This document shows, one piece after another, positions 13,079 to 23,095 of a DNA stretch of 64,000 nucleotides. A program made the position numbers and the translations under genes. The stretch's first letter is position 1; every line of letters starts with the position of its first letter. Origin of the DNA: Prostheceraeus crozeri (Eukaryota > Platyhelminthes > Polycladida > Euryleptidae). The stretch lies in the NCBI GenBank assembly GCA_907163375.1, contig CAJQUW010003176.1, positions 248,001-312,000 on the forward strand, in the 5' to 3' direction. The notes under the pieces were generated by a model, which saw only the letters and a program-made list of their open reading frames with translations, ran no database searches and was not told the origin of the DNA.

Positions 13079-13826
13079 TAGTCCGGGAGCCAGCGTGAAG
13101 TTGTGCAGGGAACGAGGTAGTACATAAAACTTTCACATAGCATAGTACACCTCCAACCTACTGCAAAACTTCGCGTCTGCCGGATCAGATCATTTGCTTT
13201 TCAGAAATAGAGAGGATAACAAAATCCTATGTATTTCCAGTGGTAAAATTGTGACATTTAAGGTGTTGACTCCATTTTTTCGAATTTTTGCTCATAAAAG
13301 TTACACAAATTGGTATTTTGTTGAGCTGGTTATTATAGAAATCATCTACAGATCATGATCTTTCAAATGAGTGATCATTCAGTGACAGAGGATGAAGTAA
13401 AGTGTACAAACAGACACTTTTCGTTGGTGTAACTGCAAATATTAACATAGAAATTTCAGGAAAATTGTTGATATACTTTAACGAAAAGTGTCTGTTTGTA
13501 CACTTTACTTCATCCTCTGTCACTGAATGATCACTCATTTGAAAGATCATGATCTGTAGATGATTTCTATAATAACCAGCTCAACAAAATACCAATTTGT
13601 GTAACTTTTATGAGCAAAAATTCGAAAAAATGGAGTCAACACCTTAAATGTCACAATTTTACCACTGGAAATACATAGGATTTTGTTATCCTCTCTATTT
13701 CTGAAAAGCAAATGATCTGATCCGGCAGACGCGAAGTTTTGCAGTAGGTTGGAGGTGTACTATGCTATGTGAAAGTTTTGTGTACTACCTCGTTCCCTGC
13801 ACAACTTCACGCTGGCTCCCGGACTA
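13079..13826. mobile_element. 748-bp near-perfect palindromic foldback element
   Basis: The left arm (13079-13425) and right arm (13480-13826) are 347 bases each and inverted. I found one mismatch by eye (around 13132). The spacer is 54 bases (13426-13479). The ends read TAGTCCGGGAGCC and its reverse complement. AAG stands on both outer sides (13076-13078 and 13827-13829), consistent with a 3-base target duplication. The LINE reading can be followed from one side to the other, so the palindrome is an insertion. It has no coding capacity of its own. Confidence 0.8.
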
Positions 13827-14049
13827 AAGGCACGATCGATAGATTTGGAATTCACACCTAATCTTGTCGGTACAGCTCAGGTAGAACTTCACGCCACGCA
13901 GTTCTGAATGAAACATTGCGTCGAGCTTTATAAAAGTATGGCCTTTCACCCATTCTTGAGCCTCCAGGAATACACAACGTAGATGGCAAGCGTCCAGATG
14001 ACCTGATTCTCTTTCCTTTCATGAGAGGTAGATGTATGGGATGCCACAT

Positions 14050-14809
14050 CAGGAATGCGGAGTCGGAGTCCCGGAGTCCTATCATTTTTTGCTGGAGTCG
14101 GAGTCAGAATCCTATCAAATGATAGGACTCCAGACTCCGGCCTATAACTAGACCCGAAATATAATACAAACAAATTATTTATCCTTGTGCATAGCTGTCA
14201 CTGTCTTAGTGTCAACTTTCTCCGTCAAGCAAAAGTACAGAGACAGCAGTGCATGCAAAGCTTGTAATAGTTGAGGGAATGAACCGTGATGGTGAAAAAA
14301 GGATTGTTGTTTTACTCGGTGATTTAGTAGAGAAGACAAGCCTTCCTAGCCTCGATCACGCCTACGCGCCAAAGGTCACATCGGAGACAAACGTAAAATA
14401 TTAGCTTGTTTGAGAACATTACCTCTTGCCCTCACGTTAATTGTGTGTGATGGCTCCTCTAAAGCGCATATCAAATCGAAAGTGTACTCATGCTCTCATA
14501 TTTTTTGGAGAAGGATGGGAGATTTTCCGGCCTGGTAGAGACTGGAGAAAAACCGTGTGAAGCACAAATCAACAAGATGGGAGGAGCCGAGTCGCATGCA
14601 TATAACTGAAAGCGACAATTGATAAACTTTCATTAAAAATTATTGATAATTGATACAGAAATGATCACTGAAAATAGGTTCGGATAAGCTTATAATGATC
14701 AATTATTGGTTACCAGTCAAATTTTCAAAAAACTAGGCTATCCGGAGTCGGAGTCATATCAACCCCCGGAGTCTGAGTACTATCAAAATGATAGGACTCC
14801 ACATCCCTG
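14050..14809. mobile_element. non-autonomous hAT element, 760 bp
   Basis: The ends are inverted: CAGGAATGCGGAGTC on the left, and CAGGGATGTGGAGTC when the right end is read in reverse. A perfect 8-base duplication, TGCCACAT, flanks it (14042-14049 and 14810-14817), the length expected for hAT. Subterminal GGAGTC motifs are repeated many times in both orientations and are the likely transposase-binding repeats. There is no transposase ORF. The element splits the LINE described at 12400-15165. Confidence 0.85.
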
Positions 14810-15420
14810 TGCCACATGTTCCGACACGTCCTCTCACACGAATTTTTCGGCATCTGCCACTGGACCATGAAGCTGCTGCGAATGCGAGGAAGTTAGCCAA
14901 GCACATCACATTCGCTAACAGCTTTATAGTTCAACCAGTGGCTGTTGAGACGTGCGGTGCCATGGGGGATTCGACCAAGACCTTTTTGGAAATAGTCGGT
15001 AGGCGTCTCACAATGACAACGGGAGACAGGCGGGAGGCTGTGTGGCTGATGCAGAGGATCAGTCGAATTGATATCCAGCGAGGGAATGCAGCCTGTTTGC
15101 TAGGAGTGGGAATAGGACATTTTCACATTTTTATGAACTTTTTACTGCCTATAGTGTAAATCCTTTTATAAAACTTTCCTTTTCTTGAAATAAATAATTT
15201 GCTTCAAGGTATCTGATTGTTGTGACATGCTATTGTTGTCATGATGAACATAGATCATCCCTCTCTCCTGTGGTGTCGGCACGGCACAATATAGTTGGCT
15301 GCGTTCATGACCGGTCGCTCTCTCTCTCGTTTCGCTCATAATAAGCCAGGCAATACATGGCGTCGCGTTAGTTGGATCTGGTTTCAGCACCGCGATGTAG
15401 GAACCCGATGTAGGGTGAAA

Positions 15421-16803
15421 CATAAAAAACGTGACTAAATTAAAGTGTAGCACAACTTTCTAATTATCCATCAGAGCTTGACAAATGAGGTTTCATTTTG
15501 AAGCCAATGCACGTACATGTCTTCATTACCATAATCACCATTGCAGTGATTGCATTTAAGGATGAGAGTGTAATTTACATGAAAAGCAAAAGAGTTCAAA
15601 ATCCAAAGACTAGATGAAAAGAACAACGACTCAATGGAAAAGCTAGCCTACTTCCAATTCTTCACTTAAACGAAAATCATTATGACAAAGTCCTTCTGCT
15701 GTCGATGATCACACAACAGCAATTTGGTGACGACTGGATCAACCTTTAGCAATCACGTCTTTTAACCGAATGTCAGAAATTTCGCATTTTCCTGTTCCAT
15801 TTCTTCCAAAGTTTCCACATTTGCTCCGAGTTAAAACCCAAACATTTTCATTTACTACTTCCAATTCTTCACTTAAATGAGAATCATTTTGGGGAGTCCC
15901 TTCACCATTGTTGCAAATGACCAAACAGCTTTCATTCTAATCGTGCAATACTGAATATTTGGAGGTACATTGAGGGATCGATGTGTTGAATCAAATAGCT
16001 TTGTGGAAGATATTTTTCATGTAAATATCAATACCTCGAGCATCAGCTGTGGCTTTTATTAGAAAACAATATAACTTGCATATCCATGAAATATCTCTAA
16101 CAATCGAAATTCAAATTTAGAAGAAAGAATTACTGTCGGGTCTACAGCTGGAAATATTTGCTCAATTTTGTCACTAAATCATGTCACAACTATTAGAGAG
16201 AAAAATATTTAACTAAATGATGCGTAAAATGTCTACATCACTGCATCCGCACTAGGCCCTTATGAGATTGTTAAAGAGATATATAGATCGTGCTATGAAG
16301 AGTTCCATGAACGATCATGAACACATTGAATGCAGCAAAATGGTAAAATGCAACTGTGATGACATTTTTCTGAATGAAAATGTTTGGGTTTTAACTCGGA
16401 GTAAATGTGGAAACTTTGGAAGAAATGGAACAGGAAAATGCGAAATTTCTGACATTCGGTTAAAAGACGTGATTGCTAAAGGTTGATCCAGTCGTCACCA
16501 AATTGCTGTTGTGTGATCATCGACAGCAGAAGGACTTTGTCATAATGATTTTCGTTTAAGTGAAGAATTGGAAGTAGGCTAGCTTTTCCATTGAGTCGTT
16601 GTTCTTTTCATCTAGTCTTTGGATTTTGAACTCTTTTGCTTTTCATGTAAATTACACTCTCATCCTTAAATGCAATCACTGCAATGGTGATTATGGTAAT
16701 GAAGACATGTACGTGCATTGGCTTCAAAATGAAACCTCATTTGTCAAGTTCTGATGGATAATTAGAAAGTTGTGCTACACTTTAATTTATCACGTTTCTT
16801 ATG
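15421..16803. repeat. long inverted repeat, about 430-base arms
   Basis: The arms at 15421-15852 and 16373-16803 are inverted copies with few differences, separated by about 520 bases. The loop begins with a diverged direct copy of part of the left arm (15854-15925 resembles 15646-15715). A third, more diverged copy of the same family lies at 42432-42785. ORFs of 61 and 74 residues that mirror each other at the arms' inner ends (ending 15739 and starting 16262) share a block with NENVWVLTRSKCGNFG, so the repeat may carry a fragment of an old coding sequence. I do not recognise the family. Confidence 0.7.
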
Positions 16804-16809
16804 CCGCAT

Positions 16810-17699
16810 TTTTGTAGGGGAAATCTAAATGTTATGCAGACTAATTTAGAAGCCTCTTTCGCAACCGTGGGATGCCGTAATTGTGAAAGTGCTTCAAGGA
16901 CATAGATATCGGATAGAGATATTAGTACACTGAATGCAGGACACCAGCTTATGCTATTTAGGTCATAGTAGTGATGATATTGATATTTTCGAGCAGAGGA
17001 ACACTGTCTAATAGTGAACTGTATTTTATGATCCCAAACTTTCTATCTGTTGCCTGATCGGATGGACTTGCGCCAACAAATCAATTCATGCTTTCGGTTG
17101 CGCTTTGTGTTACTAAATAGTGCAAGGTAAGGTAGTCCAGTTGTAACGCTGTAATCAATGCGCATTCCGTTATGGAGCTACTTTAATTTGAATGCTTGAA
17201 TCCCTTTACGACACCTACAGGTAAATAGACTTACTCGCAAGTTGTGTGTGTAAAGCTGTTATACCAAAATTTTGTTTAGTATCAATCTCCATCCACAGTG
17301 CATAAAATTCACACAATTTTACCAGCCCAGTGAAATAGTTGATAAAAAAAATAATAAACCCAGAAGATTCAACTTTGATTCACTGACAAGCATAACACGA
17401 AGGGTCGACATCAAATACGCATGGGTGAACTGCAGGAGTAGGCAAAATTGGTCTTTCTGTCCAATTATCTCCCACAAAAACACGTGCAGCTTCTGCAACA
17501 CAGCGATTGTTCTTCCCTTCCCACTTTGGCAGACAACAGATTGAAGAGAGATTGACTGCCATGGATTTCAGATTTGTGCTGCTTCAAGCAGGAAGACATT
17601 CTGCCCAGCTGTCAGTTAATGGCATGACACTTCCTTGAGAAAATGATAATGTGATTCCTGCTTCCGGTAGGTGCTGTTGACGGTTAAGGAACATTTAGA
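16810..17699. other. no gene recognised
   Basis: Spacer before the hAT element with short ORFs only. A Cys-containing reverse-strand ORF at 17562-17380 was not assignable. Confidence 0.35.
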
Positions 17700-18392
17700 T
17701 AAATAAATAGTGTTCGGCATTACTCGCATAGTGATACTCGAGTATTACTCGAGTAATTGATTCGAGTACTCGAGTACTCGAATGAAAAGTTAATGTATTC
17801 TATGATAAGGATATACTTTTATTTCTATTTCTAGGCATATCATGAAAATGTTTGTTACTATACTGTGTTGTTTAGTTTACATACATGTGCGATATGTCAC
17901 TTTCTCTTATTTATCTATCAAAATATCTTTATTACATATATTATAATAATTAATTATCACTGATACAAATTAACAATGAATGAAATTAAAACGAATTGAA
18001 TAATATTTAGAACAGATAGCGATGTAATCCTTCACCTTCCAGCGCGGATGATGCCAATTTAATCCATTTAAGGTCGATCAAATGCGGTCACTGAACCATT
18101 ATAAAGCTATGAATTATCTAGAGAATAGACCTACGAGTATTTCTAGAATTTCAAATAGCTCTGAATCATCATTCCTATTTTCTAGTAGACCATTATATTT
18201 TTGCGGCACACGCGCAAAGCAATATAACAGCGAAGATTTCAACCTAAAATTCCTTTGTTCTGTTCATAATTTAGATTCGTGTATGCCATTATACTTCAAT
18301 AAGGAAAAAAGCAATGGTATGCCACTTTTTTCTTAATCATCTCTAACTCAATATCTTTACATCTCTTTATAACAGAATCTTTAATCAACGTT

Positions 18393-18504
18393 CTACAAAT
18401 TTTTGGATAGGAAATGAAGTAATCGAACGGTCTTTGGTTTCAGTCTGTTTCGTTTCTCAGTGACGATTTGACCAGCCGTAGAAAATGCTCTTTCTGAACT
18501 TACA
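18393..18504 (-). pseudogene. hAT transposase, C-terminal piece
   Basis: Read on the reverse strand, this gives SSERAFSTAGQIVT, KRNRLKPKTVRLLHFLS and a stop at 18393-18395. This is the hAT dimerisation (C-terminal) domain, whose SERxFS(T/A)xG motif is diagnostic. It continues in frame, across the Polinton and its target duplication, from the last codons of the piece at 39289-40922. Confidence 0.9.
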
Positions 18505-18510
18505 GACGTA
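18505..18510. repeat. Polinton target-site duplication, left copy
   Basis: GACGTA directly precedes the left inverted end. The same six bases follow the right end at 39283-39288. Six bases is the Polinton standard. Confidence 0.9.
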
Positions 18511-18769
18511 AGTAGTGAAAACTGTGCCCTACTTGCGAGGGATAGGTACATGGATGGCTACATGTATAATTCAGTGTTATGAATAGGAACAAGTATGAGA
18601 TCTGTTTTACTGGATAGGTACATGTGTTTGGTACAATCGGTTGAGTACACTGTGTTTCGGAACGTCTATGATCGAACTTGTGTGACTTGGTTCTGAGCAC
18701 TTGGGTACGTACCGATAGACGTCCGTTGTTTGATTTTGAATGGGTTTGCTCAATTGCGACTATTGTGAC
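18511..18769 (+). repeat. Polinton left terminal inverted repeat
   Basis: 259 bases that reappear inverted at 38983-39282. The two copies differ at about three bases plus one extra segment of some 41 bases present only in the right copy. Confidence 0.9.
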
Positions 18770-18850
18770 TATTGAAACCATTGTAATCAAGATGACACAT
18801 TGATTTTCCTTTTACGTAGACAAACTAAGCTATAAATATGAGATAGTTGT

Positions 18851-19363
18851 TTGATGACATACATAATGATGACTAGTATCCCAACGTCGTGGGTTGTCGC
18901 AAGAGACCTTGGATATTGGTTCAAAGCTATAGAAACTGTAACAAATCTCAGTGAAAATATCAACGCTGGTGATTTAGTTGATCGACTAATGGATCTAGAT
19001 GAGCATGCTATGAATCACAATTTGGATCGTAGATGGATAGAGGATTTCTCCATGCTACACTGCAATGATAGGGAAATTAGGAGGATCAAATTGGAACGAT
19101 ATGGAAAGAAGGAGACATCTGACAGTGTTTTAATAAAAAGTTCTCCCAATAAAAGTGACTTCAGAAGGAAATTAGAAGAAGAGACATTTAAATTATTATG
19201 TGAACGGAACTGCGTTAAATGTTTTAAACAGGAACGATCCCTTCTCTTCTTACCATGTTCTCATAGCGCTATGTGTTCTACATGTTATGTACCCTTTGAA
19301 ACTTCATCTTGCCCCCTTTGTGATGAAGAAATATCTTCAACAGTCACTGTATATCGTGCATGA
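18851..19363 (+). CDS. RING-finger protein of the Polinton (IAP-type RING)
   Basis: An open frame of 170 residues, the first gene after the left end. Residues 115-165 form a C3HC4 RING: CVKC, then LPCSH, then CSTC and CPLC. The LPCSH-x-x-x-C spacing and the position at the very C terminus are like inhibitor-of-apoptosis E3 ligases. No BIR repeat is seen in the first 110 residues, which are of unknown fold. RING proteins of this sort promote ubiquitin transfer and are common in insect DNA viruses. A role in blocking host cell death or degrading a host factor is inference. The stop lies within a perfect 25-base palindrome (19355-19379). Confidence 0.7.
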   Translation: MMTYIMMTSIPTSWVVARDLGYWFKAIETVTNLSENINAGDLVDRLMDLDEHAMNHNLDRRWIEDFSMLHCNDREIRRIKLERYGKKETSDSVLIKSSPNKSDFRRKLEEETFKLLCERNCVKCFKQERSLLFLPCSHSAMCSTCYVPFETSSCPLCDEEISSTVTVYRA

Positions 19364-19379
19364 TGAGTCATCATGCACG
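19355..19379. promoter_or_regulatory. 25-base perfect palindrome with an AP-1-like core
   Basis: Twelve-base arms beginning CGTGCATGATGA surround a single central base. The centre contains TGAGTCA (19364-19370), the AP-1 consensus. It overlaps the RING gene's stop codon and lies about 40 bases before a TATATAAGG box (19419-19427). It could be a transcription-factor site for the next gene or a termination structure. Confidence 0.4.
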
Positions 19380-19418
19380 TCTGTGATTGATCACTATTGT
19401 GTCTTTGTGTGGCTTTTC

Positions 19419-19427
19419 TATATAAGG
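19419..19427 (+). promoter_or_regulatory. TATA box
   Basis: TATATAAGG, upstream of the rightward ORFs starting at 19474 and 19592. Confidence 0.5.
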
Positions 19428-19591
19428 AGGACATTGTACCGTTCTATTTCAAGCATAATTTGAGGCTAATACAATGTCAATCAGCATGTCGTTCACTACT
19501 AACATTCCCATTTCAATAATTTACCGAAGTCAACTCTTCACCGGCAATATATTTTATTCTGCCGTAAATATAACTGGCTATAAAAAAAGAT

Positions 19592-20098
19592 TTGGTGGAT
19601 CTGATGGAGGAAATAGTGAAGTATTTCCACTGCGGAGAGGACGTTGTGGTGCAGAGAATGTTGATGAGAGTCGTGAACAACGCTCTTACACGAGTTGCAA
19701 GATTTTGGCTCAATGAAGTATTTCGCCCACTAGCTCAAACGGAGATTGTACCGGAATACTCTCGCTGTTGCTGCAGCAGTATCCAACGGAAACTCAACAC
19801 ATGTCTCCATGACATTATCACCTCCAGCTACTATGACGAGAAGGGTGACAAATGTAAATTGGACTTATTCAGTGGACCGCCATCAGTAAGCATCAATGTG
19901 GCTGCTCAAGGACATTCTGAGGTAATCAGTTTGCGGGCATACTATGCCAATATTTTAAAGACTTTCCATTCAAAGCCCTGCTGTATGTGCTATCCAATTT
20001 CAAAACATCTAATGAAAGACATTGAGCAGCTCATAACTGCTACAAATCAGACTCTAGCCGATGTGAGTGCATATCAGTTTCCCTCTACAACTTGTTAA
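19592..20098 (+). CDS. unknown Polinton protein, 168 aa
   Basis: An open frame following the RING gene, with a TATA-type box 165 bases upstream. I do not recognise the family. The protein has several Cys pairs (CCC near residue 60, CCMC near 130) and no evident membrane segment or signal peptide. The frame is uninterrupted and the codon use resembles its neighbours, so I treat it as a real gene. A shorter ORF in another frame (19474-19716) overlaps its first part. Which of the two is used is uncertain, although the 168-residue frame is longer and better placed. Confidence 0.5.
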   Translation: MVDLMEEIVKYFHCGEDVVVQRMLMRVVNNALTRVARFWLNEVFRPLAQTEIVPEYSRCCCSSIQRKLNTCLHDIITSSYYDEKGDKCKLDLFSGPPSVSINVAAQGHSEVISLRAYYANILKTFHSKPCCMCYPISKHLMKDIEQLITATNQTLADVSAYQFPSTTC

Positions 20099-20226
20099 GT
20101 GTTTTATGTAATTTTATAAGTACCAGCAACAAACTCTGTGTGAATGCTTGAAAGCTTTTGTGTATAATGTTGTAAGTACTAAGCAAAAATTGTAATTGTA
20201 TTATCTATTTCCATATTAGAATAAAA

Positions 20227-20619
20227 ATGTCTGTAAAACGGAAGGCATCTTCTCGTCAATCGAAACGGTCCTTCAAACCTTCAAGTCAGTTTAAAAAGGC
20301 GTTGCGAAAGTTAAACAGGATACATGATAATAAGAAGAAGTGTAAATTGATTCAAAATTCAAGTGATGATTTCATTCGTGATTTAGCTTTTGCAATACAC
20401 AAATGTCTACCTATTTACAAACCTCTGTTGAATGCTGGCTCTTTGAATAGCATAAAAAAGTTTTCAAATCCAAGGAGTAGTGATAAGAAAGGGCGAAACT
20501 TAATTCAGCGCGGTGGTGGTGAGTTTCTAAGTATGTTAAATGATATTGGAAACAGTATTAATGGTGTAATCAATAGTCCGCTTGGAAGGATTGCAGCAAC
20601 TGCTGCAATGTTAATATAA
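20227..20619 (+). CDS. small basic Polinton protein with Gly-rich C-terminal part, 130 aa
   Basis: An open frame of 130 residues. The first 45 are strongly basic (many K/R, a serine-rich start). The middle has a D-F-I-R-D-L-A helix, and near residue 95 there is a short basic segment followed by IQRGGGEF and a hydrophobic end. This layout (basic N terminus, central helix, QxGG then hydrophobic tail) is like a small protein often encoded in invertebrate Polintons. A core or minor structural role is likely but not shown. The GG stretch is reminiscent of adenain cleavage sites, though it does not match the consensus exactly. Confidence 0.55.
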   Translation: MSVKRKASSRQSKRSFKPSSQFKKALRKLNRIHDNKKKCKLIQNSSDDFIRDLAFAIHKCLPIYKPLLNAGSLNSIKKFSNPRSSDKKGRNLIQRGGGEFLSMLNDIGNSINGVINSPLGRIAATAAMLI

Positions 20620-20677
20620 GGTTAACGAATCATAAAGTGACACGTCATCACTTTGATTGATGAGTCATATATAGATG

Positions 20678-20686
20678 TATATAAGG
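20678..20686 (+). promoter_or_regulatory. TATA box with upstream AP-1-like site
   Basis: TATATAAGG, about 85 bases before the ATG at 20771. A TGAGTCA motif lies about 20 bases upstream, the same arrangement as at 19364-19427. Confidence 0.5.
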
Positions 20687-20770
20687 AAGACGCTTTAATG
20701 ATATTTTATCACTTTCAAGTGACAATTCATTTGCGCTGGTTGAAAGCTCCGAATTAGTACTTGTTGAAAC

Positions 20771-21505
20771 ATGACTCAGAAAATGTATACAATCAGAGAG
20801 GAAGGTGACGCTTTTGAGCAAGATCTCTTGAAGCTTCGTCCGCCACGAAAGGTGCAAGGGATTGGAAATACATTCTACTTTCAAACCTTGAATTATGGTG
20901 ATGATGGCTTTTATCTTCAAGTTCCATTCTTCCACAGTAATGGCATGTCTACATCAGGGTATAGCAATATGAGACAAATGCGAGTGACTTTTCCAAAATG
21001 GCAGCAGGTGATTCTTAAAACTATTGACTCTTTCGCGAAAGAATGTGTTGAGCTGCCTGAAAGTGCTCCCACTCATTGGAGAAAGGCATTAGAGGAAGGA
21101 GTTGGTTATAAGGAATTGCCGGAATTCAATACACTGTTTTTAAAACTATCGGATCATTTTCAAGCATTCGATCTCTTTACAAACGCGATGGAATGTGAGG
21201 ATCTCAAACGGGGCCGCTATATGGGCTTAGTGCACGTTACCGGACTTTATATTGGTTCACATGGCTCGACTGGTAAAGTCGCATCTTTACAAATGAAGGT
21301 TCTTCAACTAGTCTATGAACCACTACCAATTGATAAATGCTTAATTAACATTGATAAGACTGCTTCAAGTGATGGGAAGGAAGAGAGCAAAAGCCTAGGG
21401 CGGAAATCTAAAGATGGTAATCCTAAATTGAAGTTGAAGCGCCAAGATGATGACTTGAAAACTTTCTATAATCCTAATTGTGATGAGGAAACACAAATGT
21501 TTTAA
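20771..21505 (+). CDS. unknown Polinton protein, 244 aa (possible ssDNA-binding type)
   Basis: A long uninterrupted frame with its own TATA-type promoter. The first 190 residues alternate short beta-like hydrophobic stretches; a segment near 150-190 (YMGLVHVTGLYI, later LQMKVLQLVYEP) could be strands of an OB-like fold. The last 50 residues are charged, K/D/S-rich and probably flexible. This combination suggests a nucleic-acid-binding accessory of replication such as a single-strand-binding protein. I recognise no diagnostic motif, so the function stays open. The ORF looks whole. Confidence 0.5.
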   Translation: MTQKMYTIREEGDAFEQDLLKLRPPRKVQGIGNTFYFQTLNYGDDGFYLQVPFFHSNGMSTSGYSNMRQMRVTFPKWQQVILKTIDSFAKECVELPESAPTHWRKALEEGVGYKELPEFNTLFLKLSDHFQAFDLFTNAMECEDLKRGRYMGLVHVTGLYIGSHGSTGKVASLQMKVLQLVYEPLPIDKCLINIDKTASSDGKEESKSLGRKSKDGNPKLKLKRQDDDLKTFYNPNCDEETQMF

Positions 21506-21687
21506 TTTGTAAATGTAACTTGAAAGTTTCTATTCTGAATGTAAATAAACGTGATCTGGAACATGTTCTGTTTTGTTGTTCTAACCAAAATTAGCGGGAT
21601 GATGAGTTTAATGTTAATGGAATTATAAGATGACAGATTTTCGTCTATTCACTGATCGCACAATGTAAAACTACATTTGTAACTGAA

Positions 21688-22169
21688 TTGCTACAGCATA
21701 GAAATGAAATGTTTAACAAGGAAATTAAGAGAGTCAAATGGTATTATGGAATATTTCAACCACAACTACATTCTGCACTTCGCCAGAAAGATTATGAGGT
21801 GAAGCAAGGGTTGCCATCAACTGAGGATATCAAAGCAGGTGACTTACTAGTATTAGATGATCTATTACGTGAAAGCAAATCTTCAAGGATGTAACTGAAA
21901 TGTTCATTCAAACTGCACATCATAGGGAAGCTTTTATTATCTTCATCACTCAAAACATCTTCGATGGAGGGAAAGAGCAAAGAACTAGAAGTTTGCATAC
22001 ACATTATTTGGTAATATTTAAAAATCCAAGAGATAGCAGTCAGATACATCATCTCAGTAGACAGATATTGCCTCAAACACCTAAAGTACTTTCAAAAATA
22101 TATGAAGATGTAACAAAGAAACCACATGGTTATCTATTTATTGATCTAACCCAGGAATGTCCGGAATGA
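21688..22169 (+). pseudogene. Polinton packaging ATPase (A32-like), remnant
   Basis: Two adjoining blocks match the FtsK/HerA-type genome-packaging ATPase of Polintons. The first has WYYGIFQPQ followed by a VLDDLL Walker-B-like block. The second has HHREAFIIFITQNIF, then FKNPRDSSQIHHLSRQ and a GYLFIDLTQ end. The enzyme pumps DNA into capsids. Only part of the usual length is readable and the gene is broken. It sits at the usual place, upstream of the capsid genes. Confidence 0.8.
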
Positions 22170-22247
22170 CTTCGATTTCGAACAAATATCATACCTAATT
22201 CCGCTGAACCAATGACAGTTTTCTCGGTTCACAGTTAGTTTTAAGCA

Positions 22248-22928
22248 ATGTACTTTGTTGCCTTATTATTTTCAAACATGTCGTATTCAAAGATGGTAGT
22301 CATTCCTCAAGAGGAGTATGTACAATTGACTACATTACAAAGTGCACAGGAAGTCAAAAATATAGATCAACCTATTACGAATCAACTTAAGGAACTAACA
22401 CAAAAGGATATGGAAATTCAGAAGATTAAGGATCCCTATCGACGAATGCAGTTAGCAGCTGAAAACATTGATGAGAGGCGACAGATTCGTGAGAAGTTGC
22501 GACGATTTATAACCTTGTCAACACCTCGACCATATCGTGTGCGCGCTGAGCGATTATTTGACTTCATTGATCCACATGTGAAGTTCAATGAGAGAGGGGA
22601 GATAATAGATGAAACAACTGGTGATGTTATTAGAAATAGTCACATAGATGACCTTCTACAATATGCTGTCAGAGATGTAAGGCGAAAACTAGGTGCACCA
22701 CAAGGGTGGACATATTTTCAGAAAATTTTATCTGATCAAAATGTACCTCACAATATTATTGGAGGACCGACTGTGAATGAATTGGATAAGGGTCACTTAC
22801 AAGATCGATCAAAGAGTAAAACACCCACGATGGCGGTCAAGCGAGAGCTTCATGATCCCGATGATCTGCAACCAAAAAGAGCTACTAGGCGCTCAATGCG
22901 TGTTGCGAAGGAGTATAGTAAATATTAA
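22248..22928 (+). CDS. conserved Polinton protein of unknown function, 226 aa
   Basis: An uninterrupted frame. The N-terminal region (VVIPQEEYVQL) is followed by a helical, charged stretch (residues 45-100). A conserved core near 110-165 has FNERGEIID, NSHIDDLLQYAVRD and APQGWTYFQKIL. The C terminus is basic and Ser/Arg-rich. Proteins with this GEI-x-nSnI-x-DLL and P-x-GW-x-xF layout recur beside ATPase or integrase genes in animal Polintons. Their role is not established; a structural or DNA-associated role is guessed from the basic tail. Confidence 0.55.
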   Translation: MYFVALLFSNMSYSKMVVIPQEEYVQLTTLQSAQEVKNIDQPITNQLKELTQKDMEIQKIKDPYRRMQLAAENIDERRQIREKLRRFITLSTPRPYRVRAERLFDFIDPHVKFNERGEIIDETTGDVIRNSHIDDLLQYAVRDVRRKLGAPQGWTYFQKILSDQNVPHNIIGGPTVNELDKGHLQDRSKSKTPTMAVKRELHDPDDLQPKRATRRSMRVAKEYSKY

Positions 22929-23095
22929 GCAAATATGAATTAAGCCTTGCCTCTCTCATATCATGTCGTTACAAAAATTTTGCTGTTGTTTGAAATCTGC
23001 GCTCGAAGGTAAAGCAGAAGAGGGCATAGAGGTTGATATCAATTGTGTTAGCAGTTGCTGTGCGAGTAATACGCGTGCAAATCAGAACAAAGACG

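Larger units (their letters stand above)
12400..15165 (+). pseudogene. LINE reverse-transcriptase C-terminal region, twice interrupted
   Basis: Three blocks belong to one non-LTR element. At about 12400-13078 the reading includes LEEVNSHVAFFLLSRIY, FDGLGIRQPSD, WDNINV and LLGAQSAYSRSWLHVVP with LDNQSFRFAIAMR. At 13827-14049 it continues DRFGIHTLSCRYSSGR and LNETLRRAL, EPPGIHNVDGKRPDDLI. At 14818-15159 it resumes with HEAAANARKLAKH, VPVAVET-type wording and QRISRIDIQRGNAACLLG. This order matches the C-terminal half of a LINE polyprotein that is widespread in invertebrates. The exact clade is not assigned. The two interruptions are the foldback element (13079-13826) and the small hAT (14050-14809). 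Frame changes are present in the first block. The 5' part with the catalytic fingers is missing. Confidence 0.7.

Noticed and set aside
17319-17562. Cys-containing reverse ORF at 17.4 kb considered as a transposase zinc knuckle
   Set aside because: No second motif of any transposase family nearby.
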